Shown in pieces: positions 1 through 7,153 of a DNA stretch of 64,000 nucleotides. The position numbers were made by a program, and so were the translations under genes. The notes under the pieces are model-generated. The model made no database searches. It was not told the origin of the DNA and saw only the letters and a list, made by a program, of their open reading frames with translations. The DNA lies in the NCBI GenBank assembly GCA_965242615.1, contig CBDESR010000002.1, positions 62,001 to 126,000 on the forward strand, given 5' to 3'. Origin of the DNA: CBDBCU01 sp965242615 (lineage in GTDB: Bacteria; Chloroflexota; Dehalococcoidia; Lucifugimonadales; UBA3495). Position 1 is the first letter of the stretch. The number at the start of each line of letters is the position of its first letter.

Positions 1-552
1 GAAGTTGGCTTTGCCAAAGACCGCGTCCATCATTTGACGCAGATAGCCGTTGGCTTCGTTATCGCAGTGCAGGTACACGCTGCCGGTGGGTTTCAGTATC
101 CGCTTGATTTGGAACATCCGCTCGGCCATAAAGGCGATGTAGGCGGCGATGCCGTCGTTCTGGGTATAACGAATGGATTTAATCAGGAAATCCAAGCCGG
201 GGTTGACCAGTTCCAGCTGCTCAATCCAACCGGCATAGACATGGCGGCTGAAGTTCCAGATTTCCTCGAATTTAGCGGTGGTACCCTCTTGGTCGGGCCA
301 TTCCAAGCCGGCCTCGTAGGCGCTGTCCGGGTCAGTAACCCCCCAGCTTTGCAGCAGTTCTTTCTCGATGCGGAGTTCGTCTTTGGACAGGGGCTTGACC
401 AGGGTGCCGACAAAGGTTTGCTTTTTGCCAAAGGGCGGGTCAATGCAAACCAAGTCGATGCTTTCCGACGGGATAGCCTTGAGAAAGGGCAGGTTGTCGC
501 AGATGAAAACCGTACTGGTCAAGTCGTCGATGTTGACTGCGTTGACGGCCAC
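1..552 (-). CDS. Site-specific DNA-methyltransferase (N4/N6 family), 5' part only
   Basis: Reading leftward from a GTG at 552 gives 184 open codons to the window edge, so the gene continues outside. The GTG is preceded by a strong AAGGAGG Shine-Dalgarno at about 558-564, which decides the start. The N-terminus contains the target-recognition/catalytic motif IDPPFG (DPPY-type, motif IV), and residues about 140-180 read ILKPTGSVYLHCD followed by LRQMMDAVFG, the hallmark of the PF01555 DNA_methylase N4/N6 family common in type III and orphan systems. It would transfer a methyl group from SAM to an exocyclic amino group in DNA. The SAM-binding FxGxG motif is expected in the missing C-terminal part. 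No partner restriction gene is visible in the window. Family assignment is confident; recognition sequence and system type cannot be told. Confidence 0.85.
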   Translation of the reverse strand, partial: MAVNAVNIDDLTSTVFICDNLPFLKAIPSESIDLVCIDPPFGKKQTFVGTLVKPLSKDELRIEKELLQSWGVTDPDSAYEAGLEWPDQEGTTAKFEEIWNFSRHVYAGWIEQLELVNPGLDFLIKSIRYTQNDGIAAYIAFMAERMFQIKRILKPTGSVYLHCDNEANGYLRQMMDAVFGKANF

Positions 553-926
553 CGGTTCCTCCTTGCTGCGGGCCAAGGGTTGGGGGTTATGGGCAGGATG
601 ATAGGGTATCCAAGCCGGGGCGTCAACAGGGCGGGCGTCAGGGGATGGAGGAATTTAGGGCGTGTTCACCCCAATTATTGACGCCCCGGGTAACCGACGC
701 CATAGCTATGTCATTCCGAGGCGACCGCCGAGGAATCTAAAAATCTTGAGAGGAGTCAAGGGCGGGCATTTTAGATTCCTCCCTTTGGTCGGAATGACAT
801 AGGTGGGGGGCGTTGGTATGACATAGGGGCCGCGGTCGGAATGACATGGGTGGGGCGTCGGTTATCCGGGCTGTCGATAATTAGGGTGAATACGCACCGG
901 TTATAAAGGCGTTGGCAGTAGGTTAT
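553..926. other. Gene-free gap occupied by the palindromic element
   Basis: No credible gene lies between the methyltransferase start and the end of the amidohydrolase. The reading frames crossing this stretch have no recognisable protein content. The interval holds the methyltransferase ribosome-binding site at its left edge and the palindromic element at 658-898. Confidence 0.6.
658..898. mobile_element. MITE-like palindromic element with about 44-bp imperfect terminal inverted repeats
   Basis: The ends at about 658-701 and 854-898 are inverted copies of each other (shared core TAACCGACGCC and TTCACCC.AATTAT), differing at only about six positions. Inside lies a second inverted pair: TGTCATTCCGAGGCG at 709-723 and TCGGAATGACAT near 789-800, each joined to a GAATCT/AGATTC arm, plus a third partial copy near 835-846. 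No coding capacity is visible. The nested symmetry and the absence of a gene suggest a non-autonomous miniature element or a composite of dispersed repeats. The same TAGCTATGTCATTCCGAGG string recurs near 19785, so this is a family in the genome. Confidence 0.6.
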
Positions 927-1928
927 TTACCCCGCAACTCCTAGAACTTCGGCGGCGTTTTCGCCGAGGATGCGGCGTTTCTCGAAGGCGTTCAGGTATT
1001 TGAGGCTGTTGAGCCAGCCGACCGGGTCGGCGGGGCCCATATCGAAGGGGAAGTCGTCGCCGAGCATTACCCGGTCAGCGCCGACCCGGTCAACCAGGTA
1101 TTTCAGTCCTTCGTCGCTGTGGGTGATGGAGTCGTAGTAGAGATGGCGCAGGTAGTCGCTGGGGGCGTGTTGGATGTGGTTGACTTTAGGCTCCGGGCGC
1201 ACTTGGGCGCCGAAGTCCATCCGGCCGATGCCAAAGCAGGCGTAGCCGCCGCCGTGGGCGAAGCAAAGTTTCAGGGCGGGGTAGCGGTCGAGGATGCCGC
1301 CGAAAATGAAAGAGGCGATAGCTATGGTGGTGTCCACCGGGAAGTTAATCAGGTTGGAGAGGTAGTAGCGGCCGGCCCGGTCGGCGCCGGCCGGGTTGTG
1401 GGGATGGAAAAAGACAAAAGCGCCCAACCGCTCGGCGGCGGCAAAGAAGGGCTGAAAGCGAGGTTCATCCCAATTATGCCCTTCCATATTGGTGTTCAAC
1501 TCGACGCCTTTCAAGCCCAAGTCCTGCATCGCCCGCTCCAGTTCGGCAGCGGCGGCGGCCGGTTCCTGCATCGGGACGGTGGCCAAGCCGATAAAGCGTT
1601 GCGGGTAGGCTTGGGCAACCTGGGCGATTTCGTTGTTGAGTTCCTGGGCGGATGCCAAGCCGGGGGCGGCGTCCAGGTGGTAGTTGGTCAGGTAGGGGGC
1701 GACGGAAAGGAGGTGAATGTCCACGCCTTGGCTGTCCATAAAGGCGATGCGCTGCTCCGGGGTGAAGCGCCATTTTTCATCGATGGGGCCGGCGATGCGG
1801 TTGGTGGCTGCGATGAATTCGGCGCCGTTCCGGGTAAAGAGGCGCGCGCCGTACCAGTGGCCGGCTTGTGCGTTGGCTTGCCAGAAGCAGGGGGGGACGA
1901 TGTGGCTGTGGATGTCGATGACTTTCAT
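927..1928 (-). CDS. Amidohydrolase-2 family metal-dependent hydrolase (ACMSD-like)
   Basis: A 333-residue TIM-barrel protein of the amidohydrolase 2 / ACMSD-related family (COG2159), cytoplasmic, acting as a hydrolase or decarboxylase on an unknown substrate. The protein opens with MKVIDIHSH, giving the N-terminal HxH metal pair. Further ligands are visible in FFHPHNPAG (strand 5 region), FAHGGG (the His of strand 6) and LGDDFPF (the terminal Asp). The start at 1928 is chosen because an AAGGAG lies about 12 nt upstream and because the conserved HxH should be close to the N-terminus; a longer in-frame extension upstream is Pro/Arg-rich and looks non-coding. Such genes are numerous in SAR202-type Chloroflexota alongside LLM oxidoreductases, one of which follows at 3833. 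Substrate unknown. Confidence 0.85.
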   Translation of the reverse strand: MKVIDIHSHIVPPCFWQANAQAGHWYGARLFTRNGAEFIAATNRIAGPIDEKWRFTPEQRIAFMDSQGVDIHLLSVAPYLTNYHLDAAPGLASAQELNNEIAQVAQAYPQRFIGLATVPMQEPAAAAAELERAMQDLGLKGVELNTNMEGHNWDEPRFQPFFAAAERLGAFVFFHPHNPAGADRAGRYYLSNLINFPVDTTIAIASFIFGGILDRYPALKLCFAHGGGYACFGIGRMDFGAQVRPEPKVNHIQHAPSDYLRHLYYDSITHSDEGLKYLVDRVGADRVMLGDDFPFDMGPADPVGWLNSLKYLNAFEKRRILGENAAEVLGVAG

Positions 1929-2151
1929 TGACGCGGCCGCTCCTTGAGGTTGGGGGTATAGTATCGCATTTGGCGGCGGATAAGGCAAATGGGGGCGGTG
2001 GAGGGGCGACAGTGAAATCCAGCCCAAATAAAGACTGGCCCCTAGCCGCCGCGGCGGCCGGCGCCCCATTAAGGGGACCGTTCGGGACCAGCCTGTAGGG
2101 GTATATTATCCGCCGGCAAAGGGGCGGGTGTCAAGGGGCGGGTGTCAAGGG

Positions 2152-2250
2152 ATTGCGTTCCGATTTAGGTGGTTTGATTGGCAAATTCGGGTTTTGCAGT
2201 AAGGGTACAAGCCCAATTGCTGGCTAAACCACCTAAAATGCAACGCTATC
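2152..2250. mobile_element. 99-bp MITE-like inverted-repeat element with 10-bp flanking direct repeat
   Basis: The arms TTTAGGTGGTTT (2164-2175) and AAACCACCTAAA (2226-2237) are perfect inverted repeats, and the symmetry extends outward imperfectly to the ends (ATTGCGTTCCGA against GATAGCGTTGCA read inward). The element is bracketed by the direct repeat GTGTCAAGGG at 2142-2151 and 2251-2260, as expected of a target-site duplication. The left flank also carries an extra tandem copy of the flank sequence (2128-2141). No gene inside. It lies about 90 bp beyond the stop codon of the secreted-protein gene at 2347-3258. Confidence 0.6.
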
Positions 2251-2346
2251 GTGTCAAGGGGCGGAAGGGCAGGGGCGGCAACCGGAATCCGGCGGCCGGG
2301 GCGTGGCCCCGGCCGCCGTTGCGCCGGCTGGCGGGAGGGCCGCCGG

Positions 2347-3258
2347 TTAGCGGCGGCGGACGCGCACCTTCTTTTCGCAGACGGCGTTGTAGAGGCGGAA
2401 CTGCCGCGTCCTTATCGCCCACCCGCCTACATCCTCGATCTCGTATTCCCAATGTCCAAAGCCCCGTCCCGGGACGTCCCGATCCGGCGGCCCCGGGTCG
2501 ACGATGTCGGCGCTGGTGATGGTCCTGAGGCGGGGGTAGCCCCGGGCAATGCACTCCGCTTCGGCCGCCGTCTGGGCCCTGCCCGTCCAATCGAGGGAAG
2601 TAGTGATGCAGCGAGCCTCGATCGGGCCAGTCCAGGACGCGCCGACACTGGCGTGGATACACCAGTTGTTCCGGGCGTTTTCGATGAGCGTAGTGGAAGC
2701 GTTATCAGGGCCACTGAGTTCGTGAGCAGACGGTTGATTGGCTGAATTAGCGCTGGCGGCGATGTAGTTCCCCCAGGGAACCCGCTCGGTCAGGCGGAGG
2801 CGTTTGATGACGGTTTTCTTGCCGCGGCGGGGTTCCTCGGGGAATTCAAAAATGCGGTCCCGGCTGATGCCGGTTACGCCGGATTCCCCATCGGTCAAGT
2901 AGCCCTCTTGGGCGGCGAGGAAGCCGCGGAAGTTGCCTTGTTGGCCGAAGTAGACCGTATCATCCCGCTCGTTGCGGTCCCGGCCGGCAAGCCAGGTTTC
3001 GGACTTGGTCCAGGTGTCGGACTGGTCGATGGCGCAATAGATGGATTTGCCGCGGTTGGCGGCCAAGGATTCGAGGATCATCGAGACGCGGGCATCCTCG
3101 GCATCGGCCACGGCCGGGGTCTCTTGCCAGTCGGAGCAGTCCCAAGGGATGGAACGGGGGGCGGCTTGCGCGTCCGGGGTAGGACTGGCGGTGACGAGCA
3201 GTCCGAAGGTCATGACGGACAGGATTAGAATGGCAATAGGGAATCGGTAGCGGTTCAT
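2347..3258 (-). CDS. Secreted protein of unknown function, paralogue A (constant N-domain, variable C-domain)
   Basis: A 303-residue protein with a clear Sec signal peptide (hydrophobic residues about 8-24, AQA cleavage near residue 32), so it is exported. Residues about 34-150 (DCSDWQETPAV to RRGKKTV) are nearly identical to residues 32-148 of the protein at 36994-37968, while residues 151-303 share only scattered positions with it; both end in a short Cys-Lys-Arg tail (CEKKVRVRRR here). Cysteines at 41 and 75 in the shared part could form a disulphide. I recognise no family. The start is the ATG at 3258, with AGGTATTTCG just upstream. A 17-bp perfect hairpin starts 64 nt upstream of the ATG, at the same distance as in the paralogue. 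Constant-plus-variable architecture suggests a diversifying surface or secreted protein, but no function should be assumed. Confidence 0.75.
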   Translation of the reverse strand: MNRYRFPIAILILSVMTFGLLVTASPTPDAQAAPRSIPWDCSDWQETPAVADAEDARVSMILESLAANRGKSIYCAIDQSDTWTKSETWLAGRDRNERDDTVYFGQQGNFRGFLAAQEGYLTDGESGVTGISRDRIFEFPEEPRRGKKTVIKRLRLTERVPWGNYIAASANSANQPSAHELSGPDNASTTLIENARNNWCIHASVGASWTGPIEARCITTSLDWTGRAQTAAEAECIARGYPRLRTITSADIVDPGPPDRDVPGRGFGHWEYEIEDVGGWAIRTRQFRLYNAVCEKKVRVRRR

Positions 3259-3321
3259 CGAAATACCTCCCGGCGGCAGGCGTTTTTAATACCGGTGGAA
3301 AACCGGTAAAAACAGGATAGG

Positions 3322-3360
3322 AAAGGGCGGGCTTGTTGCTTGACAACAAGCCCGCCCTTT
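3322..3360. promoter_or_regulatory. 17-bp perfect hairpin in the 5' region of secreted-protein paralogue A
   Basis: AAAGGGCGGGCTTGTTG pairs without mismatch with its complement across a CTTGA loop (3339-3343). The copy at 38031-38071 has the same loop and flanks but three base pairs differ, each compensated on the other arm, so the stem itself is conserved. It is 64 nt upstream of the start codon. T-runs follow on the + strand (TTTTTT at 3358-3363), so it could also act as a terminator of + strand (antisense) transcription. Confidence 0.6.
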
Positions 3361-3470
3361 TTTGCGATTCGGGGAAATTGGGGCGGGGTGGGGTTGGCTA
3401 CCGGGGGGAATTTCGCGAAAATTTTCGCCGCACTGCCCGCGAAAATTTTTTTGGGGGATATAACGAGGCG

Positions 3471-3602
3471 CGATGGAACTGATAACTAACTGCGATGGAA
3501 CCGGAAACAAGGTGCGGTGGAACTGATAACTAACTGCGATGGAACCGGAAACAAGGTGCGGTGGAACTGATAACTAACTGCGAAGGAACTGGAAACAAGG
3601 TG
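3471..3602. repeat. Array of six 22-bp repeats, alternating A/B types
   Basis: Six abutting 22-bp units begin at 3471, 3493, 3515, 3537, 3559 and 3581. Each starts with CGATGGAACTG or a one- or two-base variant (CGGTGGAACTG, CGAAGGAACTG). The second halves alternate between ATAACTAACTG and GAAACAAGGTG, so the true period is a 44-bp dimer repeated three times. A seventh truncated CGATTA follows. No spacers, so it is not CRISPR, and 22 is not a multiple of three, so it is not a coding repeat. A sister array with the same core is at 36754-36884. Confidence 0.85.
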
Positions 3603-3658
3603 CGATTAAGGCTGGGGAAAGGGGTTGGGGGGTTGGGGAGTTTTTAAGGGCGGCGGTT

Positions 3659-3687
3659 CTGGATTCCCCCTTTCGTGGGAAGGACGG
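3659..3687. repeat. REP-like dispersed palindrome
   Basis: CTGGATTCCCCCTTTCGTGG is followed by GAAGGACGG. This is one of at least five copies in the window of a TGGATTCCC-ACTTTCGT-GGGAATGAC palindrome, the others being at 19174-19202, 38198-38226 and two at 42611-42679. Confidence 0.65.
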
Positions 3688-3832
3688 CGGGAGGTTGGGA
3701 AGGACGGTGGGGGAGCCAATGGGTATATAGGCGATAGGAATGAGGTTGGCGGCGGCCGGGGCGTAGATATACCGGGCGAGGCGTGTTAGAATTAGCGGAA
3801 AGTTCGGGAAAATCGTCCGGGGAGGATTAACG

Positions 3833-5032
3833 ATGACGGCCTTGAGCAACGGCGCAACTAACGGGACGACCCAACGGATGAAGTTCGGGGTTTTTATGGC
3901 GCCCTTTCACCGGCCGGGGGAGAACCCGACCCTGGCCCTGGAGCGGGATTTGGAACTGCTGCAATGGCTGGATTTGCTGGGCTTTGACGCAGCCTATATC
4001 GGCGAACACCACAGCGCGGGCTGGGAAACTATCGCCTCCCCGGAGGTGTTTATCGCCACGGCGGCGGAGCGCACCCGCAACATCCGCCTGGGTACCGGGG
4101 TCATCAGCCTGCCCTATCACCATCCCTTGATGGTGGCGAACCGGATGGTGCTGCTGGATCATCTGACCAAGGGGCGGGTTATCCTGGGCGTCGGCCCGGG
4201 CGCGTTGGCTTCGGACGCTTTGATGTTGGGCATCAACCCGGCGCGGCAGCGGGAAATGATGGACGAGTCTTTGGGCATCATCCTGCGGCTGTTCAACGAA
4301 ACGGAGCCGCTGTCCTACAAGAGCGACTGGTTCGAGTTGAACGAGGCGGTGCTGCAACTGCGGCCCTACCAGCGGCCGCACTTGCCGGTGGCGGTGGCGT
4401 CGGTGCAGTCGCCGGCCGGGGTCAGCTTGGCCGGCAAGCACGGGGCGGCGGTGCTGTCGATGAGCATCCCCCGGGATACGGTGCGGGCGACCAGTCTCAA
4501 GGAACTGTGGTCGATTGCCGAGGATGCTGCGGCGGAACACGGCAAGACGGTGCATCGGGAGGATTGGGGCTTGGTAGTGGGCTGCCATCTGGCGGAAAGC
4601 AAGAAAGAGGCGATGGAGGATATTCGGGTCGGCGGGGGCCGGCTGATTACCGAGTATTTCGGCAATACCCTGGGCAACGAAACGCCGCCGGTGCCGGCGG
4701 AGCAAATCGTGGACTATATGGTGGAGCATAACCAGTGGATTGTCGGCACGCCGGACGACTGCATTGCCGGCATTGAGCGGTTGCAGGAAATCAGCGGCGG
4801 CTTTGGCAGCTTTATGATTCGGGTCGAGGATTGGGCGCCGCGGCACAAGGTACTGCACAGCTACGAACTGCTGGCGCGTTATGTAATGCCGCGGTTCCAG
4901 GGCAGCCTGGACGGGATTATGGCGTCGAACCAGTGGGCGGCGGAACGGCGGATTGCGCTGCAAGAGAATCGGGTTACCGGGCTGCGGGCTGCGACCGATT
5001 CCTACTTTGCCGGCCGGGAATCGGGTCGCTAG
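3833..5032 (+). CDS. LLM-class flavin-dependent oxidoreductase (luciferase-like monooxygenase)
   Basis: A 399-residue protein of the bacterial luciferase-like monooxygenase superfamily (PF00296), which uses FMN or F420 in a TIM barrel to oxidise small organic substrates. Recognisable segments are KFGVFMAPFH at the first strand, AYIGEHHSAGWE (the conserved EHH of this family), RLGTGVISLPYHHP, VAVASVQSPAG and IVGTPDDCIAGIERL near the C-terminus. A GGGGAGG ribosome-binding site 9 nt upstream supports the ATG at 3833; the family core begins at the internal Met 16, so the first 15 residues may be an extension. Families of these enzymes are greatly expanded in SAR202 Chloroflexota, where they are proposed to attack recalcitrant organic matter. 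Substrate and cofactor cannot be told from sequence. Confidence 0.85.
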   Translation: MTALSNGATNGTTQRMKFGVFMAPFHRPGENPTLALERDLELLQWLDLLGFDAAYIGEHHSAGWETIASPEVFIATAAERTRNIRLGTGVISLPYHHPLMVANRMVLLDHLTKGRVILGVGPGALASDALMLGINPARQREMMDESLGIILRLFNETEPLSYKSDWFELNEAVLQLRPYQRPHLPVAVASVQSPAGVSLAGKHGAAVLSMSIPRDTVRATSLKELWSIAEDAAAEHGKTVHREDWGLVVGCHLAESKKEAMEDIRVGGGRLITEYFGNTLGNETPPVPAEQIVDYMVEHNQWIVGTPDDCIAGIERLQEISGGFGSFMIRVEDWAPRHKVLHSYELLARYVMPRFQGSLDGIMASNQWAAERRIALQENRVTGLRAATDSYFAGRESGR

Positions 5033-5168
5033 GAAACGGCCGCCGGTTCCGCTTGCTTTAGGGGTTTTGCCATCCGGTAGTAGATGCCGGATTAGCGGGA
5101 AATCCGGGAAGCAAGCGGAAACCTTTTGTTTCCCGATCCGCTTATCCTGAACTTGTCGCAGGGACGCT

Positions 5169-6614
5169 ATGCGGAAAACCAAGATTATCGCCACCATCGG
5201 CCCGTCCTCCAACACCCCGGAAAGGCTGGAGCAGCTGATTCTGGGGGGGATGGACTGCGCCCGGCTTAACTTCTCCCACGGCACCTTTGCGGAGCATGAG
5301 GAGATAATTCACGCTGTCCGTCAGCTGGCGCAGCGGCACGGCCGCCATGTGGCGGTGCTGCAAGACCTGGGCGGCGTCAAGCTGCGGTTGGGGCAGTTGA
5401 CGGAAGCCCGGCAGCTGAATCAGGGCGAGGAGTATTGGGTAACCCCGGTCGAAGGGTCTGACGACCCGGCGGTTATTCCTTTCCCGGAGCCGGGGGTGCT
5501 GCGGAATCTGCGGGAGGGCAACCTGGTTTTCGTTTCCGACGGGATTGTCTGCTTGGAAGTGCTGGAAAAGCACGAGTTGGAGTTGAAAACCCGCGTCCGA
5601 AACGGCGGCATTATTTCATCCTTCAAGGGGGTCAACCTGCCGGGGGTGTCCATTGACCTGCCGGTGTTGACCGAGGAGGACAAGGCCGCCCTGCGCTTTG
5701 GCGTGGAGCAAAAGGTCGATTGGGTCGCGGTTTCCTTTGTCCGCACCGGGGAGGATGTGCGCTACGCCAAGGCTTATCTGAACAGTATCGGCAGCCGGGC
5801 GCCGGTGATGGCAAAGCTGGAGCGGGGCGAGGGTATCGACAACCTGGATGAAATCTTGGCGGAAGTGGATGGGGTAATGGTGGCCCGGGGCGATTTGGGA
5901 GTAGAAATCCCGATGGCCCGGGTGCCCTTGGTGCAAAAGGAAGTGGTGCGGAAAGCCAACGAAGCGGCCAAGGTATCCTGCATCGCCACGCAGATGCTGC
6001 GGTCAATGGTGATGTCGCCGACGCCGACGCGCGCGGAAGTATCGGACATCAGCAACGCGGTGCTGGACGGGTGCGATTCCATTCTGCTGTCGGACGAAAT
6101 TGCGGTAGGGCAGTTTCCGGTGGAAGCGGTGCAGGTGGCGGATGTTACGATACGGGAGTCGGAGCGGGTCTATCCCTTTCACAAGAACTTTCGGGCGCGG
6201 GATCGGACGCAGGCTATTGCCGCCGGGGCCAGCCGCCTGGTGAATGAACTTAACGCCAAGCCCATCGTCGTTACCAGCACCGGCCGCGCCGCCTTTGAGC
6301 TGGCCCGCTACCGGCCGGAAAGCGATGTCATCGTCTTTGCCCACGATGCGGAAACTTTGGGCAAGCTGTGTATGGGTTGGGGACTTTACCCCAGCGGGGT
6401 GATACCGCTGGAGGAGGATATTGCCAAGCTGGTGGCAATGCTGATTAACGCGGCGATGTCCACTGGTCTGGTTACGGAGTCGGATGTAGTTACCATCGTT
6501 CACGGCAACCTGACCGGGGTATCCGGCACCACCAACACCATCCAGGTGCTGGATGTGGGGGAGTATCTGGCGCGCTACGCCCGGCTGGTCGAGCAAGCGG
6601 CGACGGTGGCGTAA
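5169..6614 (+). CDS. pyk: Pyruvate kinase
   Basis: A 481-residue protein with full pyruvate kinase length and order: N-terminal barrel strand (RKTKIIATIGPSS), the RLNFSHG substrate motif at residues 32-38, a B domain (about 70-165), catalytic AKLERGEGI (Lys216), ARGDLGVEIP with the Mg ligand region, CIATQMLRSM, and a C-terminal regulatory domain (about 340-481). It would convert PEP and ADP to pyruvate and ATP. Oddities: the usual SGETA segment reads SDEIA (residues 308-312), so the active-site threonine equivalent to yeast Thr298 is isoleucine, and the DLxGPEIR segment reads DLGGVKLR. The Thr assignment is from my knowledge of the family. It follows the LLM gene by 136 bp and precedes a NUDIX gene by 22 bp. 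A weak AGGGA lies before the ATG. Confidence 0.88.
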   Translation: MRKTKIIATIGPSSNTPERLEQLILGGMDCARLNFSHGTFAEHEEIIHAVRQLAQRHGRHVAVLQDLGGVKLRLGQLTEARQLNQGEEYWVTPVEGSDDPAVIPFPEPGVLRNLREGNLVFVSDGIVCLEVLEKHELELKTRVRNGGIISSFKGVNLPGVSIDLPVLTEEDKAALRFGVEQKVDWVAVSFVRTGEDVRYAKAYLNSIGSRAPVMAKLERGEGIDNLDEILAEVDGVMVARGDLGVEIPMARVPLVQKEVVRKANEAAKVSCIATQMLRSMVMSPTPTRAEVSDISNAVLDGCDSILLSDEIAVGQFPVEAVQVADVTIRESERVYPFHKNFRARDRTQAIAAGASRLVNELNAKPIVVTSTGRAAFELARYRPESDVIVFAHDAETLGKLCMGWGLYPSGVIPLEEDIAKLVAMLINAAMSTGLVTESDVVTIVHGNLTGVSGTTNTIQVLDVGEYLARYARLVEQAATVA

Positions 6615-6636
6615 GCCGGCAAGAAAGCGAACCGGC

Positions 6637-7095
6637 ATGACGCTGAACTCGGAAATGCGGTCAGAACTTTTGCAAGACGCGGCCGCCCAAGGCATTGAGC
6701 GGATAGTAGTTGCCGCAGTTATCCGGGATGGCGATAAGGCGCTACTGCTCGAGCGCAGCCCGGAGGATTACTTGGGCGGGCTGTTTGAGCTGCCTAGCGG
6801 CGTAGTGGAAACCGGGGAGACGCTGGACGCCGCCCTGCGGCGGGAAGTGGCTGAGGAAACCGGCTTTGCCCTTATCGGAATAGACCGGTACTTGGGCTGT
6901 TTTGACTATCGGTCGCGGGGCGGGCGGTTGACCCGGCAGTTTAACTTTGCGGTTACAGTGAAAGAGACGCCGGTAGTTGCCCTGTCGGAACACGCCAGTT
7001 TTGCGTGGGTTGATGTCGCGGAATTGGCAGAATATCCGGTATCCCCGGAGGTTGGGGAAGTGCTGCGACGGGCGCTTGAATGTAAAGATTTTTAA
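6637..7095 (+). CDS. NUDIX hydrolase
   Basis: A 152-residue NUDIX protein. The complete NUDIX box GX5EX7REUXEEXGU is present at about residues 54-76 (G..., E at +6, then RREVAEETGF), giving the Mg-binding helix. Such enzymes hydrolyse nucleoside diphosphates linked to another moiety, and MutT-like housecleaning is one possibility. I chose the ATG at 6637 because it follows the pyk stop by 22 bp and leaves a normal-length protein; a longer in-frame start overlapping pyk would add an Arg/Trp-rich, unlikely extension. It probably forms an operon with pyk and ends just before a terminator shared with the converging gltD gene. Substrate unknown. Confidence 0.85.
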   Translation: MTLNSEMRSELLQDAAAQGIERIVVAAVIRDGDKALLLERSPEDYLGGLFELPSGVVETGETLDAALRREVAEETGFALIGIDRYLGCFDYRSRGGRLTRQFNFAVTVKETPVVALSEHASFAWVDVAELAEYPVSPEVGEVLRRALECKDF

Positions 7096-7106
7096 TCCTT
7101 ACCTTG

Positions 7107-7137
7107 CCCTCCCCTTGCCGGGGGAGGGATTTATTTT
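7107..7137 (+). terminator. Rho-independent terminator between converging genes
   Basis: CCCTCCCC (7107-7114) pairs with GGGGAGGG (7121-7128) over a short loop, followed by ATTTATTTT. It lies 12 bp after the NUDIX stop and just before the end of gltD on the other strand. Confidence 0.7.
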
Positions 7138-7153
7138 CCCAACCAAGGTTAGT

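Larger units (their letters stand above)
3259..3832. other. 574-bp gene-free leader region with hairpin, 22-bp array and REP-like palindrome
   Basis: The interval separates two divergently transcribed genes. From left to right it holds a hairpin (3322-3360), an AT-rich run, the six-unit 22-bp array (3471-3602), a REP-like palindrome (3659-3687) and the ribosome-binding site of the LLM gene. The segment from the gene through the hairpin, and again the string TTTTTAAGGGCGGCGGTTC before the palindrome, are shared with the region around 37970-38230, so both loci derive from one duplicated block. Confidence 0.6.

Noticed and set aside
3471..3602. 22-bp repeat arrays as CRISPR
   Set aside because: Units abut without unique spacers, the second halves simply alternate, and no cas gene is in the window.
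3574..3849. Minus-strand frame across the intergenic region before the LLM gene
   Set aside because: It consists of REP palindrome and array sequence, with no protein-like conservation.
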